A stretch of DNA of 51,321 bases from Myxococcaceae bacterium (GTDB lineage Bacteria > Myxococcota_A > Polyangia > Polyangiales > Ga0077539). The DNA lies in assembly GCA_004297725.1 (NCBI GenBank), contig SCUS01000028.1, forward strand, positions 1 to 51,321, read 5' to 3'. Position 1 is the stretch's first letter; each line of letters starts with the position of its first letter. Positions 7,092 to 15,612 of the stretch are shown piece after piece. Below the pieces are notes generated by a model. The model saw only the letters and a program-made list of their open reading frames with translations, did no database searches and was not told where the DNA came from. A program made the position numbers and the translations under genes.

Positions 7092-8023
7092 CGCGCGGCG
7101 CCCTTCTGAGCGTCGCGCTCCTCGGCTGCAACGTCGTCGCTCGACCCTGGAACCACCTCGCGCCTGCCGACGCCGCGACCGCTGCGGAGGACCTCCCGGA
7201 CGCGGCGCCCTCGCTGGCGCAGGCGAGCTGCCTCCCGAGCGCGGTCATCGGGTGCGGCCTGACCCCGGTCCCTGGCGCGACCTTCGCGATGGGCGACTCG
7301 ACCGTGCTGATGTCCGCGCCGGCGCAGCCGGACATCGCCGTCGGGGATTTCGCCCTCGATACGTACGAGGTCTCCGTCGCGCGCTTTCGGCGGTTCGTGC
7401 GCGCGGGGAGCCCGTGGCCCGCGGGCTCCGTCGTGCGGTATCCGGGGGGCGCGTCGGTGTCCATTGAACAGCGGACTCCCGAGAGCCTCGGGCCCGCGGC
7501 GCCGTCCCTCGCGACCGATCGCACCTACTGCAACTGGACCTCCACCGCCGCCGACCGCGAAGCGAGGCCCATGAACTGCGTGAGCTGGGACCTCGCGCAG
7601 GCCTTCTGCGCGTGGGACGGCGGGCGCCTCCCTACGGAGGCGGAGTGGGAGCTCGCCGCCGCGGGGGTGGAGCGACGACGCTTCGCGTGGGGCAACGAGA
7701 GCCCCACCGGGCGAGCCTGCGGCACCGTCATCACCTGCCGCGTCGAGGATCCGCTACTCCTCAACGGGCGGAGCCCCCTCGGGATCTGGCAATTGACGGG
7801 CAACGTCGGCGAGCTCACCGCAGACGCCTGCGTGTACTTCTCCGACCCGCAGTGCTGGGGCGGCGCGCGCCAGGACCCGCTCTGCCAGGCCCGCAGCGGC
7901 ACCGTCGTCGTGCGCGGCGGGAACTCGGGAAGTGCGAGCTGGAACGTGGCGCGCCTCTGTCACGCGCCGACCTCGCTGCATCAGCACGTGGGCTTCCGCT
8001 GCGCGCGCTCGCTGCCGCGCTGA
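7088..8023 (+). CDS. Second SUMF1-domain lipoprotein (paralogue)
   Basis: A 311-aa lipoprotein. The ATG at 7088 overlaps the previous stop (ATGA), implying translational coupling; an earlier ATG at 7070 would put MRALRA in front of the signal. Lipobox is LLGC. It is a clear paralogue of the upstream gene: TPVPGATFAMGD, YEVSVARFRRF, then AFCAWDGGRLPTEAEWELAA, VGELTAD, and GFRCARSLPR. The two therefore arose by tandem duplication and probably share the same partner or ligand. Downstream, 25 bp separate it from the convergent sigma-54 activator gene. Confidence 0.82.
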   Translation: MTRGALLSVALLGCNVVARPWNHLAPADAATAAEDLPDAAPSLAQASCLPSAVIGCGLTPVPGATFAMGDSTVLMSAPAQPDIAVGDFALDTYEVSVARFRRFVRAGSPWPAGSVVRYPGGASVSIEQRTPESLGPAAPSLATDRTYCNWTSTAADREARPMNCVSWDLAQAFCAWDGGRLPTEAEWELAAAGVERRRFAWGNESPTGRACGTVITCRVEDPLLLNGRSPLGIWQLTGNVGELTADACVYFSDPQCWGGARQDPLCQARSGTVVVRGGNSGSASWNVARLCHAPTSLHQHVGFRCARSLPR

Positions 8024-8048
8024 GGCCCTCCATCCCGCGGGGACGGTG

Positions 8049-9569
8049 CTACCGCGTGCGTCGCCCCGGGCCGACGCGGCTCGCGAGCGTCGTCCGGGGG
8101 AGCCCCAGCGCCTGCGCCGCGTGGGCGAGCACCTGATCGTGCGCGCGCATGGCATCGTCGATGAGCGTCTGCTCCTCGCGCTCCACCGCGGCGCGGCGCT
8201 CCTGGAGCGCCGTCCATCGCGCGGCGAGGTCCGTCGGGGCGTCGGGGACGAGAGCGTCCGAAGCGGCGGAAGGCGAGGGCGGCGCGTCGGTCGCCACCGC
8301 GAGGTGCCGGGGGAGCAGCTCCAGCGGGACCGGTCCCGGCTCGATGCACGCCCGCTCGATCGCGCGGCGCAGCAGCGCCTCCAGCTCACGGACGTTGCCC
8401 TCCCACGGGAGACGCGGGTCGAGCAGCGTGCGGCGCGCCGCGCGCGAGAGCCGCCAGTCGGCCCCGTCGATGCGCCGCAGCAGGGTGTCCGACACGCCGG
8501 AGATGTCTCCGCGCCGCGCGCGCAGCGGCGGGAGGTGGAGCACGGTGCCCGCGAGGCGGTAGTAGAGGTCCTGTCGAAAGCGCCCCGCGCGGATCGCGCC
8601 GTCGAGGTCCCCGTTGGTCACCGCGATGATGCGCACGCTGGCGTGCCGCGGCGCCGCGGCGCCGTAGCCGAGCGGGCGATACGAGCCGAACTGAACGAAG
8701 TCCAGAAGGAGCTGCTGCACCCGCAGCGGCATGTTCAGGATCTCGTCGAGGATGAGCACGCCCCCGTCGGCCTGCTCGACGACGCCCACGCGCCGCGAGG
8801 CCGCCCCGGAGAACGCCCCACGCTCGTGGCCATAGAGATCCGAGACCATCGTGTTGGGGTCGTCGCTGGTGCCCAGCATCGCGCGCACCACGGGCTTGCG
8901 CTCCATGCGCTCCGCGAGCGCCCGCGCGAGGAGGGTCTTGCCGGTTCCGGTCTCGCCGGTGATGAGCACCGGCGCCGTGACACTCAGCGCGATCGACACA
9001 TCGTGGCGTAGAGCGCGCATCCCCGGCAGCGCGATGAGCTCCTCGAGCGACGGTGGTCCCGCCGTCACCTGCGTGCGCTCCGCGGGCGCGGGCCTCGGCG
9101 GAAGGATCATCTCCGACAGCAGCGCGATGGCCCCGGGGATCACCGCGTCGAGCCCCCGTCCCATCCGACGCGAGAGCTTCTGGAAGTCGAGGTAGAGCAC
9201 TGCGTGGCGCGGCGCACCCAGCGGGTAGGCGAAGGCCGCGACGATCCCGAGCTGGGCGGCGCTCCGGTTGCGCGTGTCGGAGGCGTCCCAGGTCATGGGC
9301 GCGCCTTGAATCAGGCACTGCTCGATGAGCGAGCGGCTCACGTCTTCCTGGGCCTCGGCGCACAGGTCGCCCTCCCTCGACCGGCCGATCCACGGCGCCG
9401 CGACGCCCGAGGCGTGTCCGAGGAAGAGCACCGCCCGGTCGGCGCCGGCCAGCTCGATCACATGGTCGAGCACCGCGCGGACGATCGCGTCGGCGTCGAT
9501 GGTGCGTCCCGCCCAGGCCGCCTGAAGGTCCTGAACGACGTCGCCCGCTGCCATCGGCACATCATCCAT
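8049..9569 (-). CDS. Sigma-54-dependent transcriptional activator (GAF-AAA-Fis)
   Basis: A 506-aa bacterial enhancer-binding protein. An N-terminal GAF-like sensor (about residues 1-150; VLFLGHASGVAAPW, then AVLYLDFQK) precedes the AAA+ domain with Walker A GETGTGKT (about 205-212). The sigma-54 contact loop is GAFSGA (about 251-256) where GAFTGA is canonical, and Walker B is LILDEI. The R-finger region reads GRFRQDLYYRL, and WEGNVRELE matches the usual WPGNVREL. A Fis-type helix-turn-helix ends the protein (LAHAAQALGLPRTTLASRV). Start ATG 9569 was chosen over an in-frame codon at 9617, which lies against the kinase stop. It lies 49 bp downstream of the kinase gene, likely one operon. It is the obvious candidate to drive the nearby -24/-12-like promoters (inference). 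Confidence 0.92.
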   Translation of the reverse strand: MDDVPMAAGDVVQDLQAAWAGRTIDADAIVRAVLDHVIELAGADRAVLFLGHASGVAAPWIGRSREGDLCAEAQEDVSRSLIEQCLIQGAPMTWDASDTRNRSAAQLGIVAAFAYPLGAPRHAVLYLDFQKLSRRMGRGLDAVIPGAIALLSEMILPPRPAPAERTQVTAGPPSLEELIALPGMRALRHDVSIALSVTAPVLITGETGTGKTLLARALAERMERKPVVRAMLGTSDDPNTMVSDLYGHERGAFSGAASRRVGVVEQADGGVLILDEILNMPLRVQQLLLDFVQFGSYRPLGYGAAAPRHASVRIIAVTNGDLDGAIRAGRFRQDLYYRLAGTVLHLPPLRARRGDISGVSDTLLRRIDGADWRLSRAARRTLLDPRLPWEGNVRELEALLRRAIERACIEPGPVPLELLPRHLAVATDAPPSPSAASDALVPDAPTDLAARWTALQERRAAVEREEQTLIDDAMRAHDQVLAHAAQALGLPRTTLASRVGPGRRTR

Positions 9570-9618
9570 AGGGGGCCCTGATGTTAGGAGGCCCGCACCA
9601 TGCGGTACAAGCGCCACG

Positions 9619-10872
9619 CTACAAGCAGAGATTGACTCCGTTGGGGCCGATGCACCGCGCGAGGGGCGCTCCCGCGTCGACGACAGCGCGCGCGGGGGAG
9701 GGTCTCGCGACGGGACGCGCGATCACCGGGAGACGCACCGCCCTGGGGGCCACAGAGGGGCCCGCGTCGGGGGCCGTCACCTCCGCGGCGGGCGCCACCG
9801 CGACGACCAGGGGAGGCGCGAGGGGCACCGGGCGCACGAGCGCGCGGCGGAGCGGCGGAGCGGCGGAGGGGCGCCATGCGAGGGCGGCGATCGCCGCGAG
9901 CGCCGCGAGGGCGAACACGGCGACCCCGCGCCGGTGCGGCGACGTCGGGAGCACGATCGGGGCGGGCGAGGAGTCACGCTCCGGCGCTGCGAGGGGGGCC
10001 GGCGGGAGGTGGTTCGCGAGCGCCCTGGCGAAGTCCGACACCGAGGGAAACCGATCCGCCGGGGATCGGGAGAGCGCGCGCATCACGCCATCGGACAAGG
10101 GCCGCGGGACCGCCTCGACGAGCGTGTGGACCGCTGGGACCTCCGCGTCGACGATGCTCCGCACCAGCGCCAGGAGGTTCGCGCCCTCGTGGGGCCTCCG
10201 CCCGGTCAGGCACTCATAGGCGATGACCCCGAGGGCGTACTGGTCCGTGTGCTGCGTGGGGGAGGCGCCGCTCTCGCACAGCTCTGGTGCGAGGTAGGCG
10301 GGCGTGCCGAGGAGCCCCGCGTCCGCGGTGACCAGGCTGTCCGCGAAGAACGATGTGCCGTGCGCGAGGCCGAAGTCCACCACCACGGGGCGAGCCGAGC
10401 CGTCGGGCCACGAGCCGAGCATCACGTTGCCGGGTTTGAGGTCGCGGTGGATCACCCCTCGCGCGTGCGCGAAGGCGACCGCAGAGAGCACCGGCGCGAG
10501 GAGCTCGACGACCACGCTCGGGGCGATGGGACCCTCGCGTTCGAGGAAGGCGCGCAGGTCCGACCCCTCGATCAGCTCCATGACCAGGTACGGGGCCTCT
10601 CCGCAGGTGTCTGCGTCATAGACCCGCGCGATGTTCGGGTGGTGCAGCGTCGCCGCGGCCCGCGCCTCGCGGAGAAACCTCCGGACCACGTCTGGCCGCG
10701 CCGCGATCTCGGGCAGCAGACGCTTGAGCGCGACCCGCGATCCCAGCACGGCGTGCTCGGCCTCGTAGACCTCCGCCATGCCGCCCACCGCGAGGCGCCG
10801 TAGCACGCGGTAGCTCCCTACCTGCGTCCCCGCCGACCACAGAGCGCAGGCGTCGGAGATCGAGGACACCAT
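9619..10872 (-). CDS. Eukaryote-like Ser/Thr protein kinase, membrane anchored
   Basis: A 417-aa Hanks-type kinase. The glycine loop LAVGGMAEVYEA is at about 27-38 and the ATP-binding Lys50 is in VALKRL. The catalytic loop HRDLKPGNV is at about 142-150, DFG at 166-168, and the activation-segment end is GTPAYLAPE. The kinase domain ends around residue 280. One transmembrane helix (GVAVFALAALAAIAALAW) lies near 315-332, followed by an extracytoplasmic Pro/Ala/Val-rich tail that ends in two cysteines (CIGPNGVNLCL). There are no PASTA repeats. The start ATG has GAAGAG upstream. It probably forms a phosphorelay-like unit with the sigma-54 activator encoded just downstream. Confidence 0.92.
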   Translation of the reverse strand: MVSSISDACALWSAGTQVGSYRVLRRLAVGGMAEVYEAEHAVLGSRVALKRLLPEIAARPDVVRRFLREARAAATLHHPNIARVYDADTCGEAPYLVMELIEGSDLRAFLEREGPIAPSVVVELLAPVLSAVAFAHARGVIHRDLKPGNVMLGSWPDGSARPVVVDFGLAHGTSFFADSLVTADAGLLGTPAYLAPELCESGASPTQHTDQYALGVIAYECLTGRRPHEGANLLALVRSIVDAEVPAVHTLVEAVPRPLSDGVMRALSRSPADRFPSVSDFARALANHLPPAPLAAPERDSSPAPIVLPTSPHRRGVAVFALAALAAIAALAWRPSAAPPLRRALVRPVPLAPPLVVAVAPAAEVTAPDAGPSVAPRAVRLPVIARPVARPSPARAVVDAGAPLARCIGPNGVNLCL

Positions 10873-10913
10873 CTCTTCAGCGAAGACGCTAACAGCGATT
10901 CAACACGGCACCT

Positions 10914-10929
10914 AGCGAACGCGACACCG
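10914..10929 (-). promoter_or_regulatory. Possible -24/-12 promoter of the kinase gene
   Basis: On the minus strand CGGTGTCGCGTTCGCT has GG and GC ten bases apart and matches 14 of 16 positions of the sites before the genes at 11055 and 13387 (CGGTAYSGCGYTTGCT). It ends about 42 bp before the kinase ATG. The -12 element is TCGC, not TTGC, so it may be weak. Confidence 0.3.
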
Positions 10930-10936
10930 CGGACCA

Positions 10937-10956
10937 GACGACGACGAGTCGTCGTC
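10937..10956. promoter_or_regulatory. Palindrome in divergent promoter region
   Basis: A perfect 8-bp inverted repeat GACGACGA/TCGTCGTC with a 4-bp centre lies between the divergent kinase and membrane-protein promoters. A similar palindrome (GACGACG/CGTCGTC) sits at 18432-18448 in another divergent region. It could be a regulator site; chance is not excluded in GC-rich DNA. Confidence 0.3.
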
Positions 10957-11008
10957 ATCGGAGGGGGGCGCACCCTCCGGGAGACACGAAGGAGCCGCGT
11001 TTCGCTCT

Positions 11009-11024
11009 CGGTACCGCGCTTGCT
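11009..11024 (+). promoter_or_regulatory. Sigma-54-like promoter (-24/-12)
   Basis: CGGTACCGCGCTTGCT: GG (11010-11011) and GC (11022-11023) are exactly ten bases apart, the -12 element TTGCT is perfect, and the -24 is CGGTAC in place of TGGCAC. It ends 30 bp before the ATG at 11055, a normal distance. Confidence 0.4.
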
Positions 11025-11054
11025 GATGCGCGTCGCAATCCACCACGGAGCCCC

Positions 11055-13319
11055 ATGTCACCTCCGATGAATGAGCTTCGCGCGCCGAATGCGCGATGGC
11101 CTGCAGCGTTGATCGTCCTGAGCATCCTCGTCGGCGCCGTTGCGATGTGGCAGTACTCGAACTCCCAGGGAGGAGGACGGGGCCTCGAGGCGTACGGCTC
11201 TTTCGGGAGCCAGCTCCAGGGCGAGATGCGCGCGCAATCCGAGACGCGCGCGTATGGCTTCGCTGGCGCGGCGGTGTGCCTCGCGCTGCTGGGGGTCGCC
11301 GGGCGGCTCTGGCCCCGGCGTCGGCACGTCGTGAAGCGCTCGCTGGTCATGGCGCCCACGGCGCTCGGCGCGGTCGGGACGGCCTTCCTCGGCAACATCC
11401 ATCACACGTCCATGGCGCTCTACCCGGAGCGGGCCAGCTCCAATGAGGCGTTCAGGAATCTCTACGCGGTCGGGACGCTGGTCCTCGTCGCCGTCACGGT
11501 GGTGCTCTATCGGTACAGCCGCCGGTGGTTTCCCAAGCCCCCACCCGAGCTCGCGGTCGCCGGGGAGGGCGGCCACATCGGAAACAACGTGGCGCCCACG
11601 CCCGCTGCGTGGACCTTCACCGCGGGCTCCTGGTCCCCCGGGGTGTTCGACTCGATCAACACCGTGAGCCTGCTGGCGGGGGTGTTCCTGACGCTCGGGG
11701 TCGTGAAGGTCTTCGTGCCCTACCTGGGCGCCCTGCTGCCGCCGTCCATCGGGATGCCCTTCGGGCTCCCGACGCTCGGGGTCGCGGCGTTCTGCTTCGT
11801 GATGCCAGCGATCGCATGGCTCGGCGCGGTCCCCGCGGGCGCTCGGGTGGATGGCCTGCGCGGCACCGTGCGGGTCTGGAGCTGGAGCCCGCTGCTCCCT
11901 GGCGCCACCCACCCGCTGTCGTCGTTTCATGGGATCAGCGAGACGGTCGTGCAGATCAAGCCCCGTCGGGGACGGGGATACACGGTGTACCAGCTCCAGC
12001 TCGTCAGCCAGGAGGGGATCCGCATCGTCGTCGCGGCGACCACGGACAGCACCGTCCACCGCGCGAACGTCGCGCTGCTGCACCGGCTGACGGGGCTCCC
12101 GCTGGGGAGCGGCGTCATCGCGGCAGATCCCTCCGTCGCCGCGCGGCAGGTCCTCACGACGCTCTCGGAGGCGCGGGCGATCACGCTGCGGACGGCGGCC
12201 CTGCTCGTCCCTGCGGCGCTGGTCACGCTGATCCAGGCCCGACCTGGGTCCGCGCCCCTGTTCGAGGCCTTCGAGGGCGTCTCTCGCAACCGCATGATCT
12301 GGGGCTCGCTCCGCCACCTGCTGCTGGCCCTGGTGCTGATCTACGGCATCCGCACGGTACCCCTGGCGGTGCAGGCGCTCCTCGATGCCGCCCGCGCTCC
12401 GCTCCTCGCGCCCATCGGCGCGATCACGCCGCAGGCCACGCGACGGAGCGATCTCATCGCCGCGCTCGCCGTGTCGTCGCTGCTCTGGTGCCTCGTCGCT
12501 GCTGCGCCGTCGAGGATCGAGCTCGCCTGGGGTCTCCAGGACCGAGGGGTCGCATGGGCGCACCACCTCCTGCCCGCGCCGTCGCCGTCCCCGGCGCCTC
12601 CCCTGGCGCTACCGTCGGCCCCGCCCCCGGCGCTGCCGTCGGCCCCGCCCCCGTCCTCGGCCCGACGCCCGGAGGCGTGCGACGTCCCGCGGGAGAAGGA
12701 GTCCTCCGCGGACTTCCAACGGCGCTGCGCAGGGGAGAGCGCCCGCGGCGCGAGCGCGCCGACGCCCGCGGCCGCCAACCGGGTTGTGGTCGAGGGAGCG
12801 CCCCCGACGGTGAGCGACCAGATCACCGCCCTGTCTGGAACCCACGGTGAGAGGACCTGGTACTGCTACGCGGGGAGGCACACGTTCCGGGGACTGCGGC
12901 TGCGGAACTGGAATGTCTCCATCACCGACCGCTGCGAGTTGCGCTGCGAGGACTGCTCCTTCGAGCTCGACGTGAGGGACGTGCAGAGCGTCGTCGATCT
13001 CAGCGAGCGCGGTCGCCTCATCCTCATCGGTGGACGCATCCGCTCGACGACCAGCCACGGGCTGTCGCTGCACGGTCGCGCCTCGGCGGAGGTCACCGGC
13101 ACCGAGATCTCTGGACGCGACTACGGAGTCTGGGCCTTCGAACGAGCGGAGGTCACCCTCGATCGCGTGACGCTCCGCGCAGGAGAGGCGATCAACGTGA
13201 GCGATCGCGTGCAGCTCTCGATTCGGGACAGCCGGGTGCAGGGCGAGGTGTTTCGCGAGGGGCGCGCGCGAGTGCGCGATGAGGGCGGCAACACGGGGCT
13301 TCAGCTCACTCGGCGCTGA
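11055..13319 (+). CDS. Polytopic membrane protein with right-handed beta-helix domain
   Basis: A 754-aa protein of unknown function in two parts. Residues 1-500 carry about nine hydrophobic segments: four in the first 155 residues, two near 190-260, and three between 370 and 490. A soluble stretch lies between about 265 and 370. A Pro/Ala-rich linker with PALPSAPP repeats (near 500-530) leads to an extracytoplasmic C-terminal domain (about 575-754). There, short strands repeat with turns (FRGLRLRNWNVSITDRC, then LILIGGRIRSTTSHGLSLHG, then AEVTGTEISGRDYGVWAF), the rung pattern of parallel beta-helix proteins. Such helices often bind or cut polysaccharides, but no catalytic residues can be assigned. 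A -24/-12-like promoter lies upstream. Confidence 0.75.
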   Translation: MSPPMNELRAPNARWPAALIVLSILVGAVAMWQYSNSQGGGRGLEAYGSFGSQLQGEMRAQSETRAYGFAGAAVCLALLGVAGRLWPRRRHVVKRSLVMAPTALGAVGTAFLGNIHHTSMALYPERASSNEAFRNLYAVGTLVLVAVTVVLYRYSRRWFPKPPPELAVAGEGGHIGNNVAPTPAAWTFTAGSWSPGVFDSINTVSLLAGVFLTLGVVKVFVPYLGALLPPSIGMPFGLPTLGVAAFCFVMPAIAWLGAVPAGARVDGLRGTVRVWSWSPLLPGATHPLSSFHGISETVVQIKPRRGRGYTVYQLQLVSQEGIRIVVAATTDSTVHRANVALLHRLTGLPLGSGVIAADPSVAARQVLTTLSEARAITLRTAALLVPAALVTLIQARPGSAPLFEAFEGVSRNRMIWGSLRHLLLALVLIYGIRTVPLAVQALLDAARAPLLAPIGAITPQATRRSDLIAALAVSSLLWCLVAAAPSRIELAWGLQDRGVAWAHHLLPAPSPSPAPPLALPSAPPPALPSAPPPSSARRPEACDVPREKESSADFQRRCAGESARGASAPTPAAANRVVVEGAPPTVSDQITALSGTHGERTWYCYAGRHTFRGLRLRNWNVSITDRCELRCEDCSFELDVRDVQSVVDLSERGRLILIGGRIRSTTSHGLSLHGRASAEVTGTEISGRDYGVWAFERAEVTLDRVTLRAGEAINVSDRVQLSIRDSRVQGEVFREGRARVRDEGGNTGLQLTRR
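12592..12655. repeat. Tandem repeat coding PALPSAPP
   Basis: Two to three near-identical 24-bp units encode the Pro/Ala linker between the membrane part and the beta-helix part of the 754-aa protein. Confidence 0.7.
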
Positions 13320-13337
13320 AAGGTCACTCGCAATACC

Positions 13338-13353
13338 CGGTATGGCGTTTGCT
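13338..13353 (+). promoter_or_regulatory. Sigma-54-like promoter (-24/-12)
   Basis: CGGTATGGCGTTTGCT: GG (13339-13340) and GC (13351-13352) are ten bases apart with a perfect TTGCT. It is nearly identical to the site at 11009-11024, and it ends 33 bp before the chosen ATG at 13387, almost the same distance as in that case. Confidence 0.4.
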
Positions 13354-13386
13354 CGTCTGAACGATTCGAAAGGTCAGGTGCTGTTG

Positions 13387-14172
13387 ATGACTCAAAAGAA
13401 CCAGTGTGGCGTCGGAACTTCCTTGAAGACCTCTGGCTGGCGGACATGGAGCCGGGGCGCGCTCGCGGCGCTGATGATGGTGGCGTGTCGTCGCGGCGAG
13501 TCGGCCGCAGCCGTCGCGGACGCCCAGGCGGCCGGAGCCGTCGTGGCCGCACCGGCGCCCGTGACGCGCCTGCAGGCTGACGGCGTCGCGGCGCTCGTGA
13601 CGCCGACGGAACGCGTGCGGGTCTGTGCCCCGACGGGGGGCGCCGGGTCGTGGGTGCGGGTGAAGATCGAGGCCGTCGGGACGCCGCCCGCGTCCCAGCT
13701 CAAGCTCTATCGGTCCACGCCTACCGGTGAGGAGTCGATGCAGGCTGGGCCCGAGTCGGTCCCGGCGTCGCTCACTGCGATGATTCCGGGGTGTGCGGAT
13801 ATCGAGGTGTTCGGACCGGATCGAGCGCCCGTCCGACTCCGCGCGACCCTGGCGACGCCGCCGAATGACGTGGGACGGCTCGTCGTCGCAGGCGGCTACC
13901 ATCAGCGCACCGTCGGCCAGGTGCCGATCCGGCCCGGGGCGCCGAGCGTGGTCTCCCTCAATGTCTCGTCGCCTGGAGACTATGAGATCAGCTTTCCTGA
14001 CTCCTATGACGTGCCCTTCATGATCTATCGAGAAGGTTCGTCGAGCGTCTTCACGGGAATGACGAGGGGAGGAATGGGGAGCCGGGTCTCGCTCTCGCCA
14101 TCGTCGAGGCTCCTGATCAACCTCGACACGCCCGAGAGTCGCGTCGTGATGGTGACGATCGTGGGCGGCTGA
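13387..14172 (+). CDS. Hypothetical lipoprotein
   Basis: A 261-aa predicted lipoprotein; lipobox LMMVAC follows a rather long basic N-region (MTQKNQ to WSRGAL). ATG 13387 is chosen because it lies just after the -24/-12-like promoter and gives the signal; the frame is open back to 13279 inside the previous gene. The mature part is mostly predicted beta structure, with two repeats of a strand-rich pattern (VRVKIEAVG near 100, LVVAGGYHQRTVGQVPI near 190). It has the segment SSSVFTGMTRGGMGSRVSL near residues 217-235. A copy of that segment occurs as an isolated fragment at about 15613-15672. No family is recognised. Confidence 0.7.
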   Translation: MTQKNQCGVGTSLKTSGWRTWSRGALAALMMVACRRGESAAAVADAQAAGAVVAAPAPVTRLQADGVAALVTPTERVRVCAPTGGAGSWVRVKIEAVGTPPASQLKLYRSTPTGEESMQAGPESVPASLTAMIPGCADIEVFGPDRAPVRLRATLATPPNDVGRLVVAGGYHQRTVGQVPIRPGAPSVVSLNVSSPGDYEISFPDSYDVPFMIYREGSSSVFTGMTRGGMGSRVSLSPSSRLLINLDTPESRVVMVTIVGG

Positions 14173-14189
14173 GCGCCGCAGCGGGAGCA

Positions 14190-15410
14190 CTACGGCGTGA
14201 GATCGGTGATGGACTCCGTCGCGAAGTCGAGCACCAGATGGTGCGGCGTCGGGTTGCGGGGGTGGTGCACCCAGGCGTGCACGAGCGCGCCCTCGCTCCA
14301 GGGCGACGGCAGACCCCGCGCGCGCGCCGCGCGTCCCGCGAAGATCGTGTGCCCGGCGAGCGTCTCCTGGAGCGCCAGCCGCACCCGCACCTGATCGACG
14401 ATCGACCAGGTGCGGACGCGGGCCATCACCTCGCGCGGCGACAGCCTGATGCCCTCGTCGGTGACGAAGCGCCGCGTGATCGAGTCGTCGGCCAGGTCGA
14501 GCACGATGGTCCCGCGCCAGATCGAGCCGCCGGGAACCCGCACGTCGCCCACGCGCTCGTAGGTGTTCAGCACGCTCGCGAGGGGGCCGCGGCTCCCGGT
14601 CGATCCATCCAGCAGCGCCGTCGGAGTCGGCGGATCGATCACGCCGAAGCGTTGCAGGCCGGTCGCCACGAGCCATTCGTGGTTTGCGACCGTCAGGAGC
14701 GAGAGCGCCGCGGCCGCGCCGAGCGATTGCGCGAGGGCCCGCCTCCGAAGCGCGTGGCCGACCGGGTCGACCCAGCCGACCTCCGGCGCGCCGTCCTCAC
14801 GGAAGGGGCCGTTCTTCGTGGAGTTGAACTCCGGGAGCGAGCTCGACCAGCGCGCTCGTCGGCGGTCGGCCAGCGCTACCCGGGCGAGCACGGCCAGCGC
14901 TACGAGCAGCGCCGCCAGCGGCACCGCCAGCACACCCTCGTCGGCGAGCACCATGGACGCCCCGGACGACAGCGCCGCGAGCCTCGCGCCCATCGCGAGC
15001 TGCGTGGCGGGTGCCTCGGGGTCCGTGGCTGCGACGGCCGTGCGCAGGTCGTGGGAGAGCGCCCGCGGAATCGCGAAGAACAGGAGCGCCAACGCCAGCG
15101 GGAAACACAGGACCAGCAGGCCGCTGAGGAAGGGCACCACGCCCAGCCAGCTCATCGCGAGCCCGAGGGTCGCCACTGCCAGCAGCACCCACGCGGCGAC
15201 GAGCTGCCTTCGCGGCCGAGGCGGGCGGCCGAGCGTGGCGATGAGCACCGCGGCCGGAATCAGCGGCACGATGCTCCATCCGCGCCACCCCCACACGAAG
15301 ACGAGCACCGGCGGCGAGAGCGCGAGCGCTCCGAGCAGCAGGGCGCGCTGCTCGGGCGCATGGCGCGAGCCCGAGACCTCAGGCATGTCGGACGGACTGA
15401 GACAGGGCAT
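14190..15410 (-). CDS. Hypothetical polytopic membrane protein
   Basis: A 406-aa protein of unknown function. ATG 15410 is preferred because GAGGAGGCGGGAG sits just upstream; the frame is open back to 15608. About five hydrophobic segments occupy residues 25-190, including QLVAAWVLLAVATLGLAMSW, then LSGLLVLCFPLALALLFFA. A further helix (ALAQSLGAAAALSLLTVAN) follows near residue 240. The last 150 residues are soluble and contain cystatin-like or beta-rich text (VRTWSIVDQVRVRLALQETLAG, AWVHHPRNPTPHHLVLDFA). It converges on the lipoprotein gene, 17 bp away. Function not assigned. Confidence 0.7.
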   Translation of the reverse strand: MPCLSPSDMPEVSGSRHAPEQRALLLGALALSPPVLVFVWGWRGWSIVPLIPAAVLIATLGRPPRPRRQLVAAWVLLAVATLGLAMSWLGVVPFLSGLLVLCFPLALALLFFAIPRALSHDLRTAVAATDPEAPATQLAMGARLAALSSGASMVLADEGVLAVPLAALLVALAVLARVALADRRRARWSSSLPEFNSTKNGPFREDGAPEVGWVDPVGHALRRRALAQSLGAAAALSLLTVANHEWLVATGLQRFGVIDPPTPTALLDGSTGSRGPLASVLNTYERVGDVRVPGGSIWRGTIVLDLADDSITRRFVTDEGIRLSPREVMARVRTWSIVDQVRVRLALQETLAGHTIFAGRAARARGLPSPWSEGALVHAWVHHPRNPTPHHLVLDFATESITDLTP

Positions 15411-15612
15411 GCGCGACACTCCCGCCTCCTCGCAACCCGACGCGAAGGAGACGCTCGCGAACATTGCAGCACGCAGTGCGCCAATCAACAGTCGAGCCGC
15501 GATCGGGAGGGCGCGGCCCTCACCGCGGTCTCCGCCGGGGCCCCCGGGCGCCGCCGCTGCCCCCATCGGGGCCTTCGAGGCGCCGCGACGGGATTCGTAT
15601 CCCGACAATGAG

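Noticed and set aside
6027..8023. Sulfatase-activating enzyme activity of the SUMF1 proteins
   Set aside because: The fold motifs fit, but the paired active cysteines of formylglycine-generating enzymes were not seen and no sulfatase gene is nearby.
15467..15484. -24/-12-like site (GG-N10-GC) upstream of the membrane protein gene at 15410
   Set aside because: TTGGCGC is near consensus, but the -12 box is GTGC and the start is 57 bp away. In DNA this GC-rich, GG-N10-GC is common by chance, so it was not listed as a promoter.
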